Positions 53,355-61,370 of a stretch of DNA of 64,000 nucleotides are shown here, in pieces (position 1 is the first letter of the stretch; each line of letters opens with the position of its first letter). Source of the stretch: DASVTU01 sp036387415 (GTDB lineage: Bacteria > Acidobacteriota > Blastocatellia > Pyrinomonadales > Pyrinomonadaceae); contig DASVTU010000033.1 of NCBI GenBank assembly GCA_036387415.1, positions 434,001-498,000 on the forward strand. Direction: 5' to 3'. A program made the position numbers and the translations under genes. The notes below the pieces were generated by a model that saw only the letters and a program-made list of their open reading frames with translations, did not search any database and was not told the origin of the DNA.

Positions 53355-53592
53355 GACGAGGCTCCTTCCCCCAATTTACGGGAATTATAGAGCATCTAAG
53401 AAGTAATTTGCTAGTAATTGTGCTGGACAAAGGTGAGAGTACTACATATTGAGTTTGATATATAAGCTACGACATCTAAATAGAGGAAATTCACAGGAAG
53501 TTATGATAAGGCACACTTTCAATATAACTTGAAACGAACCAGCCTACAGGAGTGTTAATCCATCAAGAGGTGTTAGGGTTACCTCAAGTTAT

Positions 53593-54888
53593 TTACTCAT
53601 CTTCTTCTTCTGCAATAAGCACGCACACCCCTTTGACTTTTATTAGGTGCGGGTCTCGATTAGTGTACTGGCGTGCTCGTTGTCCTGTAAAATTGACTGA
53701 CAACTCCTTATCATTCTTCATTTTCAAATCCAACTTGTGAATCTGTTCTACTGTATTGGTAAGCAGGAGCAGTAAGACTGCATATAGCTTCGCAGCTTCT
53801 AAGAATTCATCGGTTTTACCCCTAACAGCCTTATAAAGACCTGGAAACGGAGATTGCAGCACTTGGTAACGGGAGCCGTAACCTTCAACTGCATGTTCGA
53901 GCATTCCCATACTTAAATCGTTCATCCGGCTCGGATGAGTGCCTTGGAGTTTTTCATTTAGGAGTATCCTTTTGGCGCGCATCTCTGCTACAACGTCGGG
54001 AGAGTAACCACTGAAGTTGTATTCACTCATTACGCTCCCTCGGCTATAGCTCTCATCAGACTGTAGCTCCAAGTGCCAAACTTCGCGTCCACCTTCAACA
54101 ACTTGTTTGACGGACTTTATCTGCGCGAAGACGCTATTCATTCCGTAAGCCACACCTATAGACTCTCTAATAGGCTTTCTCAAAGCTTCGATAGCTGCTG
54201 ACTCCCTCGCGTTCTCAGGCACTAGGGTCATAGAAATAGTTTCAGCTCTCTCTATACGTGAAGCGTCGAAAAATTGTGGACGCCCTTCAGGAGATATTAT
54301 GAGTATCATGGAAGTAGTTTTTGCTTCCACATTCAGAGCAGATTTGTCAGGTATCTTTTGAGTAGCTGTAGGCTGGAAGTCTTGCTTTCTCTCTAAGGTC
54401 GGTAATGGGCGGAGTTGTCCAAGCTCACGCTTCACTCTTCGTCTCTGGTCAGTCAGTCTGTAATAGAGATCGTTATACCCTTCTTCAGTATTCAGGACAT
54501 ACCACGTACCTTGTCGAAGCTCTAACGGAATATGGCTTACATGCTCAAAGGAAAATACCACCGGAATAAACTTTGAATTTCGACCTTCGGACTCGTAGAG
54601 ATGTTGAGTGATGATAGCACCTTCCCATTTAGCTCCCGCGCCTTTTCCTACCGCCTCTTTACCTTCAAAGCGTCGCTTATAAACTTCGGTGCAGACCACC
54701 AAAACATAATCAGAATCTTGAATCTGATTGTGCATCCATCTCGCCCAGCCTTCAGGTGGGGAGTCTTCGTATTGGTCTATATGACAATCAACTCCTTCAG
54801 CCCTCAATCTGTCTGAAAGCTCATAAACACGATCTTTGTGCGCCCCTGAATCGTGGGTATAACTTATAAAAACTTTTGGACTATTCAT
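53593..54888 (-). CDS. SEFIR-domain protein, probable defence effector
   Basis: 431 residues. Residues 3-150 are a SEFIR domain (TIR-like): PKVFISYTHDSGAHKDRVYE, GVDCHIDQYEDSPPEGWARW, DYVLVVCTEVYKRRF, then FIPVVFSFEHVSHIP. Bacterial SEFIR proteins can degrade NAD and protect against phage by killing infected cells; that activity is known for relatives, not shown here. The C-terminal half (about 190-431) is unlike known sensors, with MILIISPEGRPQFFDASRIE and LEHAVEGYGSRYQVLQS. It stands alone, divergent from the methylase-QueC cassette; the 230-bp gap holds both promoters. Confidence 0.87.
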   Translation of the reverse strand: MNSPKVFISYTHDSGAHKDRVYELSDRLRAEGVDCHIDQYEDSPPEGWARWMHNQIQDSDYVLVVCTEVYKRRFEGKEAVGKGAGAKWEGAIITQHLYESEGRNSKFIPVVFSFEHVSHIPLELRQGTWYVLNTEEGYNDLYYRLTDQRRRVKRELGQLRPLPTLERKQDFQPTATQKIPDKSALNVEAKTTSMILIISPEGRPQFFDASRIERAETISMTLVPENARESAAIEALRKPIRESIGVAYGMNSVFAQIKSVKQVVEGGREVWHLELQSDESYSRGSVMSEYNFSGYSPDVVAEMRAKRILLNEKLQGTHPSRMNDLSMGMLEHAVEGYGSRYQVLQSPFPGLYKAVRGKTDEFLEAAKLYAVLLLLLTNTVEQIHKLDLKMKNDKELSVNFTGQRARQYTNRDPHLIKVKGVCVLIAEEEDE

Positions 54889-55062
54889 AGAACCTCATTA
54901 TATCGAATATCTCTGCCTTCTATAACGTAGCTTTAGATTTGCCCCGACGTTTCATAAACCTCACATTTGCCCAAAGTCAGGCAAAATTGACTGAATCATT
55001 TTACTAAAATCTCTAGCTGTCTATTCACCTCACTACTTTATCCGCTGGTGCTCTCGTTTTGC

Positions 55063-55098
55063 TTGACAACATCGCCATTTTTGGCGATGCTCAGTTGT
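55063..55098 (+). promoter_or_regulatory. Promoter with inverted-repeat operator before the cassette
   Basis: A consensus -35 TTGACA (55063-55068) with a weak -10 (GATGCT, 17-nt spacing) encloses a perfect 8-bp dyad CATCGCCA-TTTT-TGGCGATG (55070-55077/55082-55089), loosely extended by ACAAC and GTTGT. A repressor here would block polymerase; the XRE regulator at 61 kb is a candidate. Confidence 0.5.
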
Positions 55099-55146
55099 GT
55101 CTGGGAGTGACACTACATTTTGAGAGGTGGAGCAGCAGTACCACAT

Positions 55147-55902
55147 ATGACGAAAGCCGTTGGTTGGCCCTATCCGGGAGGAAAAGGTGGCGTCGGAGTT
55201 TACCAAACCATTATTAACTCAATGCCACCTCACAACACATACATTGAAGCTTTTCTCGGAGCGGGATCTGTCCTCCGACACAAGCGACCCGCAAGACGCA
55301 ATGTTGGCATTGATCTTGATGCGGATGTAATCCAGAGCTGGCGCGGCTCGAATATCTCAGGACTTGAAGTGATCCACGGAGATGCGTTGGAGATTCTGCA
55401 TAAATGGCCTTGGCACAATGATGATTACCTACACACACTTATTTACTGTGATCCTCCATACCTCATTGAGACGCGATCATCTAAGCGGTCAATCTACCAA
55501 TGCGATCTATCCAGAACTGAAGAGCACATCAGGCTACTTGAGACACTGAAAAACCTGCCTTGCATGGTAATGCTCTCCGGATACTGGTCACGGCTTTACG
55601 ATTCAATAATCGGTCACTGGCGTCGGATGGATTTTCAGACTAGAAATCGTGCCGGTACGCCAACCGTTGAAACCATCTGGATGAACTTTCCCGCCCCTCT
55701 AGAACTGCATGACTATCGTTACCTTGGTCAAGGATTTAGAGAGCGAGAACGTATCAAACGTAAGCGCGATAGATGGAAGGCCAGGCTTCTAAAGATGTCC
55801 ACACTTGAGCGGCAAGCTGTAATTTCCGCAATCAATGAAATTAGTCAGTCCAGCGAACATGCCACTGAGCACTCTATAACCATTCCGCCCTTCATCTGCT
55901 AG
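55147..55902 (+). CDS. D12-class DNA adenine methyltransferase (Dam-like)
   Basis: 251 residues from ATG 55147; a TTG at 55120 with a GAGAGGTGGAG sequence close by is an alternative. D12-class motifs: WPYPGGKGGVG (SAM-binding motif I-like), YIEAFLGAGSVL, and the catalytic YCDPPYLIETRS (DPPY). It should methylate adenine N6 at a short target. No restriction gene is beside it; it is the first gene of a tight cassette with the glycosylase, PfkB-NDT, QueC-like and nitroreductase genes, so it may protect or mark DNA for that system. Confidence 0.88.
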   Translation: MTKAVGWPYPGGKGGVGVYQTIINSMPPHNTYIEAFLGAGSVLRHKRPARRNVGIDLDADVIQSWRGSNISGLEVIHGDALEILHKWPWHNDDYLHTLIYCDPPYLIETRSSKRSIYQCDLSRTEEHIRLLETLKNLPCMVMLSGYWSRLYDSIIGHWRRMDFQTRNRAGTPTVETIWMNFPAPLELHDYRYLGQGFRERERIKRKRDRWKARLLKMSTLERQAVISAINEISQSSEHATEHSITIPPFIC

Positions 55903-55922
55903 GTTGCCGGGAAAGGCCAATT

Positions 55923-56711
55923 ATGTCCCAACAGATATCAGTAATTGTAGGTGGAAAGGTTAAAAGGCTGTTTTTACCCGATTCCAGTCAACAAGTATTG
56001 CCGGGGGTGAGATGGGGACATCACTATATGACCTTCACGCCTGCATTCTGGACAACCCTAGCTTGTTCGGATGAGGCCGGTGAAGTAGATGATGGGTCTT
56101 TCCGTATTGGGAGAACCTTGAAAGAGGAAGTGGCAGCTTGTCTACTGGGTGGGTACGGGATCCCCGCCGAAATTGGGCTAGCGGCGTTCTATCATGTGCG
56201 TGATTGTGGTTTATTGACTGGGGAACCGCCCTCAGAAAACACTCTCCATAGAATCCTGTCAGCACCACTCATAATTGGTAATCGTAAGGTTCGTTATAGA
56301 TTTGCACAGCAACGTTCTAAATATCTGTGCGCAGCTCTTATCAAACTTCATAATATTCATCCACCAGTCAACGATGATCTTAGCTTTCGTCAATGGCTAC
56401 TTGGGCTAAGTGGAATAGGCCCTAAAACAGCCTCTTGGATTACTAGAAACTGGTTAAAGAGCGACCGGGTAGCGATCATCGATATTCATATATACCGGGC
56501 GGGTCTTCTGATGGGACTATATAAGCTAGATGAATCCCCAACCAAACATTATTTTCAGATGGAAGAGAGGTTTATTGAATTTGCAAGAGCTATAAATGTT
56601 CCCACCTCCTCTCTCGATGCTATTATTTGGCGTCAAATGAAAAATGCCGGTAGTCTTGTATTCAAGGCACTTTCTCAGTTAGATTGTCATCGGATTACCT
56701 TTTCAAGCTGA
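55923..56711 (+). CDS. OGG-like HhH-GPD DNA glycosylase/lyase
   Basis: 262 residues. The helix-hairpin-helix and catalytic region is clear at about 155-195: LLGLSGIGPKTASWI with Lys168 as the Schiff-base nucleophile and VAIIDIHIYRAG with catalytic Asp187, the arrangement of Ogg2/AGOG-type 8-oxoguanine glycosylases. The N-terminal third differs from housekeeping Ogg. OGG-fold proteins are known accessory genes of type IV CBASS, together with QueC-like enzymes, and a QueC-like gene is in the same cassette here. It may recognise a modified guanine base and not 8-oxoG. 20 nt after the methylase stop. Confidence 0.83.
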   Translation: MSQQISVIVGGKVKRLFLPDSSQQVLPGVRWGHHYMTFTPAFWTTLACSDEAGEVDDGSFRIGRTLKEEVAACLLGGYGIPAEIGLAAFYHVRDCGLLTGEPPSENTLHRILSAPLIIGNRKVRYRFAQQRSKYLCAALIKLHNIHPPVNDDLSFRQWLLGLSGIGPKTASWITRNWLKSDRVAIIDIHIYRAGLLMGLYKLDESPTKHYFQMEERFIEFARAINVPTSSLDAIIWRQMKNAGSLVFKALSQLDCHRITFSS

Positions 56712-56741
56712 CCTACGTCCCTTCAGAAAGGAGCGATGAAT

Positions 56742-57068
56742 ATGTCAGGTGGTGATAACCCTCTTCCTCCAGGTAATGGCGCACCTAATTGTGCAAGTAT
56801 TATTGAGCAAGTACCTTTAAATTCACCCAAGGCCGAGGTTATCTCTAAACTAAAGGTTGGCAATGTCCTTAAGTTAGAGGTTCACGTAGAGGGTGGTAGA
56901 AATATCTTAATCGCTGTGAATTCTAAAGGCGAGAAAGCAGGAACTATAACGACCGCATCTTCTATAACAATAATCAATTGCATACAGAATGGTTTTGACT
57001 TTATCGCAGTTGTCATCTCAATAGATCGAGGGGACTGTATGTTAGAGATCAGGCCGGAGAGCAGGTAA
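56742..57068 (+). CDS. Small beta-rich protein of unknown function with MSGG N-terminus
   Basis: 109 residues or less. ATG 56742 is preferred over ATG 56736 because GGAG (56730-56733) is 8 nt from it and only 2 nt from the other. It opens with a flexible MSGGDNPLPPGNGAPNCASI and continues with alternating strands: AEVISKLKVGNVLKLEVHVE, ILIAVNSKGEKAGTI, NCIQNGFDFIAVVISI. No catalytic motif. The stop codon overlaps the next start (TAATG), so it is an integral part of the cassette. Given the QueC-like neighbour, its exposed small-residue N-terminus is a possible acceptor for a conjugated base; this is speculation. Confidence 0.75.
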   Translation: MSGGDNPLPPGNGAPNCASIIEQVPLNSPKAEVISKLKVGNVLKLEVHVEGGRNILIAVNSKGEKAGTITTASSITIINCIQNGFDFIAVVISIDRGDCMLEIRPESR

Positions 57069-58303
57069 TGATTCGCATTGCCGGAGGGACGTACTTTGAA
57101 GCTTGCACTGAGCCTTATTGGAATCAACTATTTGGTTCTGGGCTGAGAGCTGCTGCTGCTATTAGCCAACTATCAGATAGTGTAGAACTGAGCACATATA
57201 TAAGTGATAAAGACAAAGATCTCTTAGAGTCAATTGCCGCATCGTTTGGTTTTAAAGCAAATCCAGTCAGCATTCCTCAGACCATAAGATTTTCTTATTT
57301 TCATGGCCTCTCGTCACCTATAATCACTCCTGCAATTCCTTTGATTAGCAAAAGTTCTCCTCATCAAATTCAAGCTTCTAATATACTTCGCTTTGGTATG
57401 CTCGAAGGTGATGCTCAGGTCAACGGTGACAGAGTAGTTTACGATCCTCAAGATGCATTTAACCCACGCCCCTTTAGTGATAACGGGTCTAGCGCACAAC
57501 ACCTCGCAGTTGTATTGAATCCTAGAGAAGCTTCTTTACTAGAAAAACGCGCAGGCAATCCTCCCAGCGATGACATATCTGCTATAGGAAGGAATCTTGT
57601 TGATTATTTTAATGCTGAAGTGGTTGTTGTTAAGCGTGGCAGTCTAGGAGCAGTTGTTATTACTCAATCTGAGTCAAGGAACATTCCCGCATTCTGGACA
57701 GAATCTGTTTGGCCTATAGGCTCAGGGGACGTATTTGCCGCCACTTTCGCTCATTATTGGGCGGAAAAAGGCATAGATGCTTTTGAAGCTGCAACACAGG
57801 CTTCGCTCGCAACAGCTTATTATTGTAGCTCTAGAGTTTTACCAATCCCAGCGAATATTTCTTCCGGTGAGTATCGGCCAGCCCCGGTGCTTGTTACACC
57901 TACCACATTTCCTTATACCCACACTAGAGTTTACCTAGCTGGCCCTTTCTTTACGATGGCGCAAAGGTGGATGATTGAAGAGAGCAGAAAGTATTTGCGA
58001 CGACAAGGGTTTTCTATATTCTCTCCTTTCCACGATGTTGGTTATGGTTCGGCGGCACACGTCGTACCCGCAGATATAAAGGAGCTGCATGCATGTGATG
58101 TGGTGTTTGCTATCCTTGATGGACTGGACGCTGGAACTATCTTCGAGGTCGGCTATGCACGCGCAATAAGAAAACCTGTTGTAGTTTTCGTACAAAATGA
58201 AAGTGAAGGCAACTTGAAAATGCTTGAGGGAACAAGCTGCGAGATTGTTAGTGATTTTGTTTCCGCCATCTACCGCACAACTTGGGCTGCGATTGCCATA
58301 TGA
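57068..58303 (+). CDS. PfkB sugar/nucleoside kinase fused to nucleoside 2-deoxyribosyltransferase
   Basis: 411 residues in two enzyme domains. Residues 1-270 are a ribokinase/PfkB fold: N-terminal GSGLRAAAAISQLSDSVEL, a late AEVVVVKRGSLGAVV strand and the catalytic WPIGSGDVFAATFAHYW (GxGD with base Asp). Residues about 285-411 are a nucleoside 2-deoxyribosyltransferase: TRVYLAGPFFTMAQRWM, CDVVFAILDGLDAGTIFEVGYARAI (catalytic Glu) and KPVVVFV. One domain would move a base onto or off a deoxyribose; the other would phosphorylate the nucleoside or sugar. The ATG overlaps the upstream stop by 1 nt and its own stop overlaps the QueC-like start by 4 nt. Confidence 0.88.
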   Translation: MIRIAGGTYFEACTEPYWNQLFGSGLRAAAAISQLSDSVELSTYISDKDKDLLESIAASFGFKANPVSIPQTIRFSYFHGLSSPIITPAIPLISKSSPHQIQASNILRFGMLEGDAQVNGDRVVYDPQDAFNPRPFSDNGSSAQHLAVVLNPREASLLEKRAGNPPSDDISAIGRNLVDYFNAEVVVVKRGSLGAVVITQSESRNIPAFWTESVWPIGSGDVFAATFAHYWAEKGIDAFEAATQASLATAYYCSSRVLPIPANISSGEYRPAPVLVTPTTFPYTHTRVYLAGPFFTMAQRWMIEESRKYLRRQGFSIFSPFHDVGYGSAAHVVPADIKELHACDVVFAILDGLDAGTIFEVGYARAIRKPVVVFVQNESEGNLKMLEGTSCEIVSDFVSAIYRTTWAAIAI

Positions 58304-58896
58304 GTCTTGGCATACTCCTATCAGGCGGCATGGACTCTGCTGCCCTTGCTTGCTGGAAAAGACCAGAGGTGGCGTTCACGATCAATTATGGACAAGTGTG
58401 TGCTGAGGCTGAGATTCACGCCGCTAGCCAGATATGCAAAGAGCTTACAATAGAACACGAAATTATCTCAGTTGACTGTAGTAGTTTGGGCTCAGGAGAC
58501 CTCGCTGGTCTCCCGCCAGACCCAATTGCGCCTGTCCCTGAATGGTGGCCGTTCCGTAATCAGTTACTAATAACCCTTGCGGCAATGCGTGCGATCAAAC
58601 TTGGCATACAAACTCTTCTTTTTGGCTCCGTCAAGTCGGACCTTATTCACGTTGATGGAAGAAAAGATTTTTTTGAGAAAGTAAGTGAGCTTACGTCAAT
58701 GCAGGAAGGCCAACTCCATATAGTTGCGCCCGCCGTTGAACTAACTAGTGTGGAACTGATCAAACACTCCGGTATAGAGAGGTCGATTCTTGCGTGGGCG
58801 CATTCTTGCCATGTGTCTAATTTTGCTTGTGGTAATTGCCGTGGATGCTATAAGCACCAAGCAGTGATGGCTGAACTTGGTTATGGAGCGTATTAA
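58300..58896 (+). CDS. QueC-like ATP-dependent deazaguanine-type synthase
   Basis: 198 residues from ATG 58300 (ATGA overlap with the previous stop). The PP-loop is intact (LGILLSGGMDSAALACWK), as is the QueC zinc site near the end (HSCHVSNFACGNCRGCYKHQ, Cys170/177/180/183) and the region WPFRNQLLITLAAMRAI. QueC turns carboxy-deazaguanine into preQ0; it is a little longer (about 220-230). None of queD, queE or folE is in the window, so this is not a queuosine operon. QueC-like proteins occur in Qat and type IV CBASS defence, where deazaguanine-type chemistry on proteins has been reported. Overlaps the nitroreductase gene start. Confidence 0.86.
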   Translation: MSLGILLSGGMDSAALACWKRPEVAFTINYGQVCAEAEIHAASQICKELTIEHEIISVDCSSLGSGDLAGLPPDPIAPVPEWWPFRNQLLITLAAMRAIKLGIQTLLFGSVKSDLIHVDGRKDFFEKVSELTSMQEGQLHIVAPAVELTSVELIKHSGIERSILAWAHSCHVSNFACGNCRGCYKHQAVMAELGYGAY

Positions 58897-59584
58897 TCTT
58901 AACAGTCCTGTCCCCAGGAAATCCGAGCTGAGATACTTCGAATTTCCATATAAGATCACAGGTAAGAAGTATCTTCCGAAGCCAGCAACACCTAGTAATA
59001 TACCTTTCTTTCAAGTCTTACTATCTCGAAATTCTCGACGAAACTTGGGACATTTAACTGATGATGTGCTTTCAGAAGTACTTTGGTACTCAGCAAAAAC
59101 TTTCTCTGTGAGGAAGCGCAAAAGTGGGTATCTCTGGCAACATAGATCTTCACCGTCTGCTGGCGGTTGTCATCCCATTGATCTCTTACTTTTTAGCAGG
59201 CAATCCTCTAAGGTAAAGATATACGATTCTCTCGCTCACTCTCTCTGTGAAATTAGGGTTGAGCCTTCATTATTGGAATCCTTTATTGAATTCATCAGTG
59301 AAATCGTTCCAGTTGAAGAAGCAACTCTTATTATGTTTGCAGCTCAATTCGACAGAACGCTTTCCAAGTATGAATATGGAGAAAGCCTAGTATGGCGAGA
59401 TGCTGGTACTTTATTAGCAACAATCTCCCTAGTTGCTGAGGCACTAGGGTTACATTCTTGTGCCTTAGGCGTAACAGGCGAGCCGCTTTTATCTGAATTG
59501 CTTAAATCAAACGGCCAAGTGATTGGTGTTGGAGGATGTGTTGTGGGAGGGGCTGTACTAAACGCCTCAGATAACATGATTTAA
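58883..59584 (+). CDS. SagB-like nitroreductase-family flavoenzyme
   Basis: 233 residues from ATG 58883, within the end of the QueC-like gene (a TTG at 58877 is also possible). The FMN-binding nitroreductase fold is seen in LLSRNSRRNLGHLTDDVLSE, the SagB-type RSSPSAGGCHPIDLLLF, and WRDAGTLLATISLVAEALGL with LHSCALGVTGEPLL. Relatives oxidise azolines in peptides (SagB) or reduce other substrates. In this cassette it could oxidise or reduce the product of the QueC-like or transferase enzyme. Last gene of the cassette; 40 nt separate it from a convergent gene. Confidence 0.85.
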   Translation: MERINLNSPVPRKSELRYFEFPYKITGKKYLPKPATPSNIPFFQVLLSRNSRRNLGHLTDDVLSEVLWYSAKTFSVRKRKSGYLWQHRSSPSAGGCHPIDLLLFSRQSSKVKIYDSLAHSLCEIRVEPSLLESFIEFISEIVPVEEATLIMFAAQFDRTLSKYEYGESLVWRDAGTLLATISLVAEALGLHSCALGVTGEPLLSELLKSNGQVIGVGGCVVGGAVLNASDNMI

Positions 59585-59624
59585 CCAATAAAGCCACAGA
59601 TTTAAATTCAGCCTTTATAACTCC

Positions 59625-60509
59625 TTAAGACGCCTCGGTACTTATAGCTTCTAGTTTTCTCACAAGTCCCAAATCTTCCTGTAAAAGTTTTAAGCCTGAG
59701 TTGTACCATCTCGGCACTTCAGTGGGATGTATATTTAAAGCAGATGCTATATCAACTGGATCAACTCCAGAGACATAAGACAATAGGCTGATTCTTGGCT
59801 GACGGGCAGGCAAATTCTTTATAGAATCTAAGAAAGCAAAGCCCGCTAACTTTTCTGCTCTTTCTTGCCCTTCTACTACTTCTTTCGCTTGTGACCAATC
59901 CAATGCTAGAGGGTATCTAGTCTTTCTTTTCAGGTGACTTTTTTCAAGTTCATCGAACAGGCTCAAATACCGTCGTCGTACCTGCTCATAGTAATCAACG
60001 GCCAACCCAGCTTCTAATATAGAGGGCTTCGTTTCTTTCACCCATCCCAGAATCGTCTTATCCCTTGAGTAGTTCTTGCCACGCCCCTCCGGCTCATCTT
60101 GTGTGTTTGTACGCTCGGCAAAAAGAGCTTTCAAAGTATTTTCGACGAGTTCTTCAGGCTCAGAATAGGAGTTTAAAATCCTTGGAAATAGGTAATCATC
60201 CCTTATATCGCTAGTGCGCTCATTAACCCGAGAACCATTTTTTTTAAATGGATAATATTGAGCCCAAGTATTCAACACTTCAAATGGTAAATACCCACTG
60301 CGGTACAAAACGATGTAAACCAATACAACAATCAATCCAACCAAGATCAGAGATATACCGACACTCTTTTCCGGACTTATACCTCTTACAGTAGTAAATA
60401 AAGTTGCGAGCGTCGCAGATAAAATAACTCCAAGGGTTAAGATCACCCATATTATAATTACCTGCCGTGCAAGTAGATTTTTATCTGGAAAGAGATGAAG
60501 CTTGTTCAC
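59625..60509 (-). CDS. Membrane protein with C-terminal HTH, unknown function
   Basis: 294 residues from GTG 60509, whose GTGA overlaps the stop of the upstream gene and has GGAG 5 nt before it; the TTG at 60539 has no such signal. Two membrane helices lie near the start (VIIIWVILTLGVILSATLAT; SVGISLILVGLIVVLVYIVLY). The cytosolic part ends in a helix-turn-helix (VSGVDPVDIASALNIHPTEVPRWYNSGLKLL) like sigma region 4 or MerR-type folds. A membrane-bound regulator or a defence component would fit. Co-transcribed with the small membrane gene ahead of it. Confidence 0.68.
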   Translation of the reverse strand: MNKLHLFPDKNLLARQVIIIWVILTLGVILSATLATLFTTVRGISPEKSVGISLILVGLIVVLVYIVLYRSGYLPFEVLNTWAQYYPFKKNGSRVNERTSDIRDDYLFPRILNSYSEPEELVENTLKALFAERTNTQDEPEGRGKNYSRDKTILGWVKETKPSILEAGLAVDYYEQVRRRYLSLFDELEKSHLKRKTRYPLALDWSQAKEVVEGQERAEKLAGFAFLDSIKNLPARQPRISLLSYVSGVDPVDIASALNIHPTEVPRWYNSGLKLLQEDLGLVRKLEAISTEAS

Positions 60510-60862
60510 TGTTTCTCCAATTCGCGTGAAATCTTCCAATCAATCCGCACTTGGGTAACCATCGACAATATGCCATGTATTAATGCCGCCAACAATACGA
60601 GAAAAGCTAAAGTAATTCTGGCGTAATTAAACCATGTAGCCAAGAGCGGATACTTCTCAATATCATTGTGGAGAAACCATTCCACCATTGAGATTAATAT
60701 AAAGTCTGCACCTAATAAACCACCATTAACCAAAACTATAAAGATAAAAAGAGCAAAATAGTTGAGCAGACGGTAAACTCGCAACTTTATCAGCCTGCGG
60801 AATCCACTCGCCACATCAGAACCAACTCTCTCTTCAGGAGAGGATGTGGGACTTTCGGCCAT
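60506..60862 (-). CDS. Small two-helix membrane protein
   Basis: 118 residues with a polar N-terminus (AESPTSSPEERVGSD), two to three hydrophobic stretches (LNYFALFIFIVLVNGGLLGADFILI; ITLAFLVLLAALIHGIL) and a charged tail. It overlaps the next gene by 4 nt (GTGA), so the two products probably form a complex in the inner membrane. No family recognised. Confidence 0.68.
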   Translation of the reverse strand: MAESPTSSPEERVGSDVASGFRRLIKLRVYRLLNYFALFIFIVLVNGGLLGADFILISMVEWFLHNDIEKYPLLATWFNYARITLAFLVLLAALIHGILSMVTQVRIDWKISRELEKQ

Positions 60863-61046
60863 GCTTAGTGCCTAATCCATTTCCAATACAACACTCCAAC
60901 GTTTCGCCATATTATATAGATATCGGAATTTTGAGAACAGATGAGGCATTATGCCGAATGAACAATGTTTTGTCGTCAGTATTAAATATGCCTAAGTGGG
61001 TTCTAACACAACTCCGCTCTCATGATCTTTGATTATGTTGTGATAT

Positions 61047-61346
61047 TTAGCTGTTTGCAGTTCTCTTCTGCGATCTCCTCTTAAGAATTAAGGCTTTCGG
61101 TAAATCAAGCTCATCATCTATCAACACATCTGTTGAAATCCCTACAAGGCGGGCGTAGGCAAGTAGTAGTGTCAAAGGTGGCTCACGCTCTCCTCGCTCC
61201 ATACCTGAAATATTAGTTGGATAGATAGGTGAACTTTGGTAATTCAGTTGCTGGATCAATTGCTCAAGCGTAAGCCCAAGCGTAGCTCGAATCTGCCTTA
61301 GCTTCTCGCCTAAACGTGTAGGTCGTGGCCGGTTGGAACGTCCCAT
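61047..61346 (-). CDS. XRE-family transcriptional regulator
   Basis: 99 residues. A Cro/CI-type HTH spans about 11-70: LGEKLRQIRATLGLTLEQLIQQLNYQ, then YPTNISGMERGEREPPLTLLLAYARLVGISTDVLIDDE. AGGGAGGT precedes ATG 61346 by 6 nt and lies in the spacer of a perfect 11-bp inverted repeat (61339-61370) that also covers the start codon, suggesting autoregulation by DNA binding or by an mRNA hairpin. Likely controller of the surrounding island genes. Confidence 0.88.
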   Translation of the reverse strand: MGRSNRPRPTRLGEKLRQIRATLGLTLEQLIQQLNYQSSPIYPTNISGMERGEREPPLTLLLAYARLVGISTDVLIDDELDLPKALILKRRSQKRTANS

Positions 61347-61370
61347 CAGTAATACCTCCCTGATGGGACG
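61339..61370 (-). promoter_or_regulatory. Inverted repeat over the XRE gene start
   Basis: Arms CGTCCCATCAG (61339-61349) and CTGATGGGACG (61360-61370) are perfect, with a 10-nt spacer that holds the Shine-Dalgarno; the start codon lies within one arm. As DNA it would be an ideal dimer operator; as RNA an 11-bp hairpin presenting the Shine-Dalgarno in its loop. Confidence 0.75.

Noticed and set aside
55147..59584. Cassette as a queuosine or preQ0 biosynthesis operon
   Set aside because: No QueD, QueE, GTP cyclohydrolase, QueF or TGT in the window, and the partners are a DNA methylase, glycosylase and PfkB-NDT.
55147..59584. Cassette as type IV CBASS or Qat
   Set aside because: No CD-NTase, no CBASS effector, no QatA-type ATPase and no TatD-like QatD; only the QueC-like and OGG-like parts are shared.
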